The notes under the pieces: model-generated
Database searches by the model: none
What the model was told of the DNA's origin: nothing
The model's input: only the letters and a program-made list of their open reading frames with translations
NCBI GenBank assembly: GCA_900107365.1
Contig: FNPS01000005.1
Span: 248,001-312,000, forward strand
Direction: 5' to 3'
Length of the DNA: 64,000 bases
Source of the DNA: Flavobacterium aquidurense
GTDB lineage: Bacteria > Bacteroidota > Bacteroidia > Flavobacteriales > Flavobacteriaceae
Shown: positions 60,051-64,000 of the stretch, piece by piece
Position numbering within the stretch: position 1 is the first letter of the stretch
Layout: the number at the start of each line of letters is the position of its first letter
Program-made: the position numbers and the translations under genes

Positions 60051-60569
60051 TTATTTTGGATTGATAGCGATTGAGCTGGTAACGGTTAACTGTTGAATAT
60101 CACGATCAAACAAGTAAAGTCCGCCTTTATCATCCCCAATTAAGTTGATTTTATCTAAGATTGATTTAGCAGTAGCCTCTTCCTCGATTTGTTCAGATAC
60201 ATACCATTGTAAGAAATTATGTGTTGCATAATCTTTTTCTTCAAAAGTGATGTGCACCAATTCATTAATAGATTCTGAAACAAAAATTTCATGGCTATAA
60301 AGCGCTTCAAACATTTCTTTAAAGGTAGTATAAGATGTTTTTGGTGCTTTTAGATCAGTAATTGTTGCATGTCCGCCACGCTCGTTAACATATTTAACCA
60401 GTTTTAGCATGTGCGCGCGCTCTTCGTCTGACTGTGTGTACATAAATTGAGCGATTCCCTCTAATCCGTGTACTTCAGCCCAACAAGCCATAGAAAGGTA
60501 GGTTTGCGAAGATTCTGCCTCTATGCGTATTTGCTTGTTCAACGCTGATTCAATATTTTTCTTTAGCAT
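60051..60569 (-). CDS. Ferritin
   Basis: 172 residues, non-haem ferritin of the FtnA type. Diiron ligands fit EAESSQTYLSMACWAE (Glu18/Tyr), QSDEERAHMLKLVKY (EExxH) and the later EKDYATHNFLQWYVSEQIEEEATAK. It stores iron as Fe3+ mineral. It lies 81 nt upstream of the small Cys-rich gene on the same strand, so the small gene may be co-transcribed with it. Confidence 0.96.
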   Translation of the reverse strand: MLKKNIESALNKQIRIEAESSQTYLSMACWAEVHGLEGIAQFMYTQSDEERAHMLKLVKYVNERGGHATITDLKAPKTSYTTFKEMFEALYSHEIFVSESINELVHITFEEKDYATHNFLQWYVSEQIEEEATAKSILDKINLIGDDKGGLYLFDRDIQQLTVTSSIAINPK

Positions 60570-60663
60570 AATAAGTGTCTTTTTTGTAAAGTTAAAAAAA
60601 ATAATCCATTTTAGTTTTTGGAAACCGTGATACCGAAGACATTTGGATTAATTCTCAATAAAT

Positions 60664-62157
60664 TTAAGATCTTTTATGAAAAGGTTTTTTGAAAGACGAA
60701 GGAGTATTTAGCTGGTCTAGAAATGGGTCATCTGCGTTAAATCCGTCTTTGAATTTGCGCATTATGAATTGTTTTGAAGCAGTATCGTAATAGTTTAAAA
60801 TATAAAAATCTTTGTATTTTAAAATATTGTCTAATGCAATCTGCTTATTAAGACTCATAAAATAGTAGATATTGTCAATGGCCAATGGCTCGAGTTGCTC
60901 TTGTTTTACAATTGCAAAATCAGGATTCCATACACTTTCAAAATACACCGATTCTGTATGGATATAACCTGAAGAATAATTTGGGGGATAATACGATGAG
61001 CCATTATCATAAAATCCAAAATCTTCAAAAGGATAGTAGGAGGAAATAAAGATACTGCCTTGTCTTGCCATGTTAGGAGTTCCTCCCAATGTAATTAAAG
61101 TGTTTTCTTTGTTTTTAAAGACAGATAAGCCAATATCAAGATAAGATAAATTGTTAAGGAATTTTTTTGTCGTTTTTAACGCTTTAGCTTTTTCACCTTC
61201 TCGCTGAATTAATAAGGGAGATGTTTTAAAATCGATTGTATCATTTTTTGTAATGTGAAAACTCTTCAACGTTTTATCGGAGTTGTAATCCTTTATGTCA
61301 AGGAAGAATTCTTCATCACTGGCGATTGTTTGATACAATTTATTATCCTGAAAAAAGGAATTACTTCTTTTTTTGGGTTTTAGAATGAGCGATTGAGTAA
61401 AGTCTTTTTCTTTAATTTCTTCCGTTTCAAGATTGATATCAAATACCTGCGTTTTTTTTGGATTGTGATCAAGAGTTAAAACAAAACGGTTGGGAAAGAT
61501 GTATAATTTACTTTTTGCAGTAGTTTTAAATAAAGGATTATATTCATCTGTTCCAATTTGTTCAATCGGATTTTGCTGAATAACATAATTGAAAGTGACG
61601 AATTTTGTGTTGCTATTCTGAAATTTGAATGCAGAAAAATCGAATATTTTTTGCTCGACAGTGCCATTTCCAAAAGTATAAAGAATAAGTGTTTGCTCTT
61701 CTAAATCTTTAACAAGGAGATTATATGAATTTTCTAGCTGAAATTGTGTTATAATAGATTGTTTTTCAGAAGTAAATACAAAGTTTAAATTTTTAGAAGT
61801 TTTATTTCCAAAAAAATATTTAGTAGCTATAATAGTTCCGTAATTTTTTGTTGACCAATAGAGTGTGGGTAATCCGTCTGCACTAAAGCTATATCCAACC
61901 AGAGACTTATCATCAACGTCTTTTAGAGGCCCTTTATATTGATCTGTAAGGAATAGAGAACTATTGTATTTTAAAATAGATATGTTCTCACTATCTGCAG
62001 CAAAGACAAAAACTTCGTGAGTTTGTTTGTTTTCGGCAGTTAAAATCTGTTCCGCTCCGTAAGATTTTTTTAAATCTAACGGATAGGAATTCAATATTGT
62101 TTGACTGAACAATAATGAGTTAGAGGACAGAAGAAATAAAAATATAATTTTTTTCAC
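60664..62157 (-). CDS. Secreted protein of unknown function, 497 aa
   Basis: Signal peptide of about 18 residues (LLFSQ). The rest is a long stretch of beta-rich repeats with no recognised domain; it has spaced aromatic residues and short Asp loops. No lipobox. It may be a beta-propeller-type protein, but this is a guess from strand spacing. It lies 95 nt from the ferritin gene on the same strand. Confidence 0.75.
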   Translation of the reverse strand: MKKIIFLFLLSSNSLLFSQTILNSYPLDLKKSYGAEQILTAENKQTHEVFVFAADSENISILKYNSSLFLTDQYKGPLKDVDDKSLVGYSFSADGLPTLYWSTKNYGTIIATKYFFGNKTSKNLNFVFTSEKQSIITQFQLENSYNLLVKDLEEQTLILYTFGNGTVEQKIFDFSAFKFQNSNTKFVTFNYVIQQNPIEQIGTDEYNPLFKTTAKSKLYIFPNRFVLTLDHNPKKTQVFDINLETEEIKEKDFTQSLILKPKKRSNSFFQDNKLYQTIASDEEFFLDIKDYNSDKTLKSFHITKNDTIDFKTSPLLIQREGEKAKALKTTKKFLNNLSYLDIGLSVFKNKENTLITLGGTPNMARQGSIFISSYYPFEDFGFYDNGSSYYPPNYSSGYIHTESVYFESVWNPDFAIVKQEQLEPLAIDNIYYFMSLNKQIALDNILKYKDFYILNYYDTASKQFIMRKFKDGFNADDPFLDQLNTPSSFKKPFHKRS

Positions 62158-62263
62158 ATTATTTTAGCCACAAACATCATTCCACTTTTGTTTGTGGAAA
62201 TTTTTGAATAATGAAAAGTACAAATTATTTTCTATCAATTTTACATCTACAAAAAGAACAAAA

Positions 62264-62294
62264 TAAAAAAGCCCTAAATTTCTTTAGAGCTTAA
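62264..62294 (-). terminator. Terminator of the OmpA-like gene
   Basis: AGCCCTAAA/TTTAGAGCT stem with one mismatch, flanked by an A6 run that becomes a T run on the minus strand. Confidence 0.6.
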
Positions 62295-62306
62295 TTAAAA
62301 ATGAGC

Positions 62307-63440
62307 TTATTTTACTTTGAAGGTAACTCTTCTGGCTAGTCTTCTGGCTTCAGCGGAGTCTTTTTGAATAGAGGTGTCAGCTCCTTCAGAAATAACATTT
62401 AATCGCGAAGATGAGATACCAGCTTTCTCCAGAATAGTTTTAATGTTATTTGCTCTTGCATTTGATAGTTTATCATTGTATTCTGAGCTTCCAACCTGAT
62501 CAGCATGCCCAACAATGTCAAGAGAAGCTGAAGGATTTTTTCTTAAATATGCTAAAATAACATCAATTGCAGCTGTTGAATTTTCGATTGGAGTTGATTT
62601 ATTGAAATCAAAATAAACACTATAGTATTTGTCGTTGATCATTTCTTTAACGACATCTTTGTCATTCACTACTGTATTCGTAACTGGTTTTTCAATTACT
62701 ACTTGCTTTTCAGGTATTTTGTTTACTAAAGCTTCAAGATTCGCAACTTTGTTTTCTAATGCGGCAACATCAGCATTTTCAGAGATTACAGTCCAGTCAG
62801 CATGTTTAGAATTTTTACCTAAATAAATATTTAAACCGGCAGTTCCGGTAAATAATAATCCACTGAATCCTCTCGAATTTGTAGCGGCACCACCATCAAA
62901 GGTATGATCCTGATAGGCATTAAAAATAGAACTTACATCACCGGTTAAGGCAAATCTGTCTGTTAATCTGATTTGTCCTGTAAGCCCAGCGATTAAATTA
63001 CCTACATTATCTTTTACATGTAAATCTTTATTTTCTAAACGTCCTACTCCAAAACCTGCGTGTCCCAGTAAACCAAAAGTGTTTGTCCAGGTTTCAAAAT
63101 TCATTATTCTTCCCAGATTAGCGACTCCTTGAAGATCAATTCTGTAGTATTTTGAATCAAAATCAATTGAACTATTATTTTGGCCCGTAAAAGTATTATA
63201 TCCAACATCCGCTTTTAAACCGAATTTGTTGTTCATCATATATCTTACACCCAGATCAACAGTAAAAGGATTGATTCTTGAAGTGTAAAAGCCAGAAGTT
63301 AATGGACGCTGAGGTTTGTTAAAACCACCATCTAATTCTACAGACCACTTATTGTAACTAGTTGTAGGGTTGTTTTCTGTTTGTGCTTTTGCATGCATTA
63401 AACTTAATGCAAACGCCAGAGTAATTACAATTTTTTTCAT
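62307..63440 (-). CDS. OmpA-family outer-membrane protein
   Basis: 377 residues from ATG 63440, where the signal peptide MKKIVITLAFALSLMHAKAQ begins; a TTG 36 nt earlier is less likely. An N-terminal beta-barrel (about 20-215) precedes a short coiled-coil linker. The OmpA/MotB peptidoglycan-binding domain follows: YFDFNKSTPIENS, DIVGHADQVGSSEYNDKLSNARANNIKTIL and EARRLARRVTF. It anchors the outer membrane to peptidoglycan. Monocistronic by spacing. Confidence 0.96.
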   Translation of the reverse strand: MKKIVITLAFALSLMHAKAQTENNPTTSYNKWSVELDGGFNKPQRPLTSGFYTSRINPFTVDLGVRYMMNNKFGLKADVGYNTFTGQNNSSIDFDSKYYRIDLQGVANLGRIMNFETWTNTFGLLGHAGFGVGRLENKDLHVKDNVGNLIAGLTGQIRLTDRFALTGDVSSIFNAYQDHTFDGGAATNSRGFSGLLFTGTAGLNIYLGKNSKHADWTVISENADVAALENKVANLEALVNKIPEKQVVIEKPVTNTVVNDKDVVKEMINDKYYSVYFDFNKSTPIENSTAAIDVILAYLRKNPSASLDIVGHADQVGSSEYNDKLSNARANNIKTILEKAGISSSRLNVISEGADTSIQKDSAEARRLARRVTFKVK

Positions 63441-63546
63441 TGTATTTGAGATTTTAAATTTTTCCCAAACCAACAATTATTTGTAAGAATTACTTTCCGA
63501 CAGAAGTCACAATCATAATAAAATAAGATTTATTTGAAGATAAAAT

Positions 63547-64000
63547 TTAAGAGTTCATCAACTCCTGAAAGGTAGCAACGAATTGCCCAACATGTAAACC
63601 ATCCATCAAGCCATGATGTACATGTACCGACATGGCAATACTTCTTTTTCCGGATTCAGAAGTCATCATTTTCCCGAAAGAAATTTTAGGGCAGCTATCC
63701 GGGAAAGTATAACTTCTGGCATGAGAAAGCGATGTAAAATTAAGCCACGGAATAGCCGAAAAATGGATCACATTGTCATCATCAAAAGATCTGGTAAAAA
63801 GTCCGGTTGTATTTTGAATTCGTTCGATTTCTGCCAAAGCAGTCTGTTCAAAAATTCTAATATCAGCATTATATTCAATTAAAGAAAACCCAAAAGTACC
63901 ATCTTCGCGACCAATTGTTGCCGAAGCATCGATACGATCGTTAATGTAGATTTCGCCTTTTGAAATTCGATATTTAAAATTCTCGATCGCATTTACGGCA
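63547..64000 (-). CDS. Chloramphenicol acetyltransferase-like protein, N-terminus beyond the window
   Basis: 151 codons are visible to the window edge, the C-terminal two thirds of a CAT-family protein of about 210 residues. Catalytic HHGLMDGLHVGQF near the C-terminus gives the HHxxxDG motif. Earlier family segments are FKYRISKGEIYINDRID and FSAIPWLNFTSLSHAR. It would move acetyl from acetyl-CoA to an acceptor hydroxyl. Many flavobacterial relatives have no proven chloramphenicol activity, so the substrate is open. Confidence 0.88.
   Translation of the reverse strand, partial: AVNAIENFKYRISKGEIYINDRIDASATIGREDGTFGFSLIEYNADIRIFEQTALAEIERIQNTTGLFTRSFDDDNVIHFSAIPWLNFTSLSHARSYTFPDSCPKISFGKMMTSESGKRSIAMSVHVHHGLMDGLHVGQFVATFQELMNS

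Overview
The window looks like chromosomal DNA of a Flavobacterium-type member of the Bacteroidota (Flavobacteriaceae). The evidence is AT-rich DNA, promoters of the TAnnTTTG type, the gliding lipoprotein GldH, lycopene cyclase, a TonB-dependent receptor with a carboxypeptidase-like N-terminal domain, and intergenic low-complexity repeats. No plasmid, phage or complete composite transposon is visible. No rRNA, tRNA or CRISPR array was recognised.

Layout. 1-8 kb: a haem neighbourhood (hemC cut by the edge, hemA, an AraC-type regulator, hemH, a HemJ-like protein), then an NtrY-like histidine kinase and an enoyl-CoA hydratase. A GxxExxY gene sits between hemC and hemA inside repeats. 8.6-17.5 kb: metal homeostasis, with a DtxR/MntR regulator, an NRAMP-UspA fusion transporter, a Fur/Zur-like regulator divergent from a MerC-like protein, a flavin disulfide reductase, a TonB receptor, a thioredoxin and lycopene cyclase. 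17.6-24 kb: bacilliredoxin and an RND efflux operon. 24-29.3 kb: PPK2, then two genes of tRNA U34 5-hydroxylation (trhO and trhP) separated by a frameshifted REP-associated transposase and its REP array, and a ferredoxin overlapping trhP. 29.3-35.2 kb: two secreted proteins of unknown role, then ricT-gldH-PBP1A. 35.4-38.4 kb: scoA and scoB, separated by a 99-bp tandem array and a class A beta-lactamase. 38.5-44.9 kb: an outer-membrane protein, a PPP-type phosphatase, DNA polymerase IV, a PAS protein, class I fumarase and a lipoprotein. 45-47.7 kb: a second REP-transposase with its own repeats, a nucleoside-recognition membrane protein and a third orphan REP-like cluster. 47.7-53.2 kb: AlkZ-like, exonuclease and Ogt repair genes, an SDR protein, GNAT/LysR and a rhodanese. 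53.2-64 kb: TPR protein, M28 peptidase, zinc-ribbon protein, GNAT-nitrilase fusion, SSB, DUF2461, a small Lys/Cys-rich protein, ferritin, a secreted unknown, an OmpA protein and a partial CAT-like acetyltransferase.

Most notable points. (1) trhO and trhP, the two alternative ho5U34 enzymes, lie next to each other; TrhO carries a C-terminal domain clearly homologous to the TrhP (U32) C-terminal domain, and trhP overlaps a ferredoxin gene. (2) Three normally tight gene pairs (hemC/hemA, trhO/trhP, scoA/scoB) are each split by one foreign-looking gene plus local repeats. (3) Two unrelated REP/transposase systems and a third orphan REP family occur within 21 kb. (4) Many spacers contain words with an 8-bp period or inverted copies of one word at both ends, often around a terminator. 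(5) Two clear palindromic operators lie at the metal-regulator promoters.
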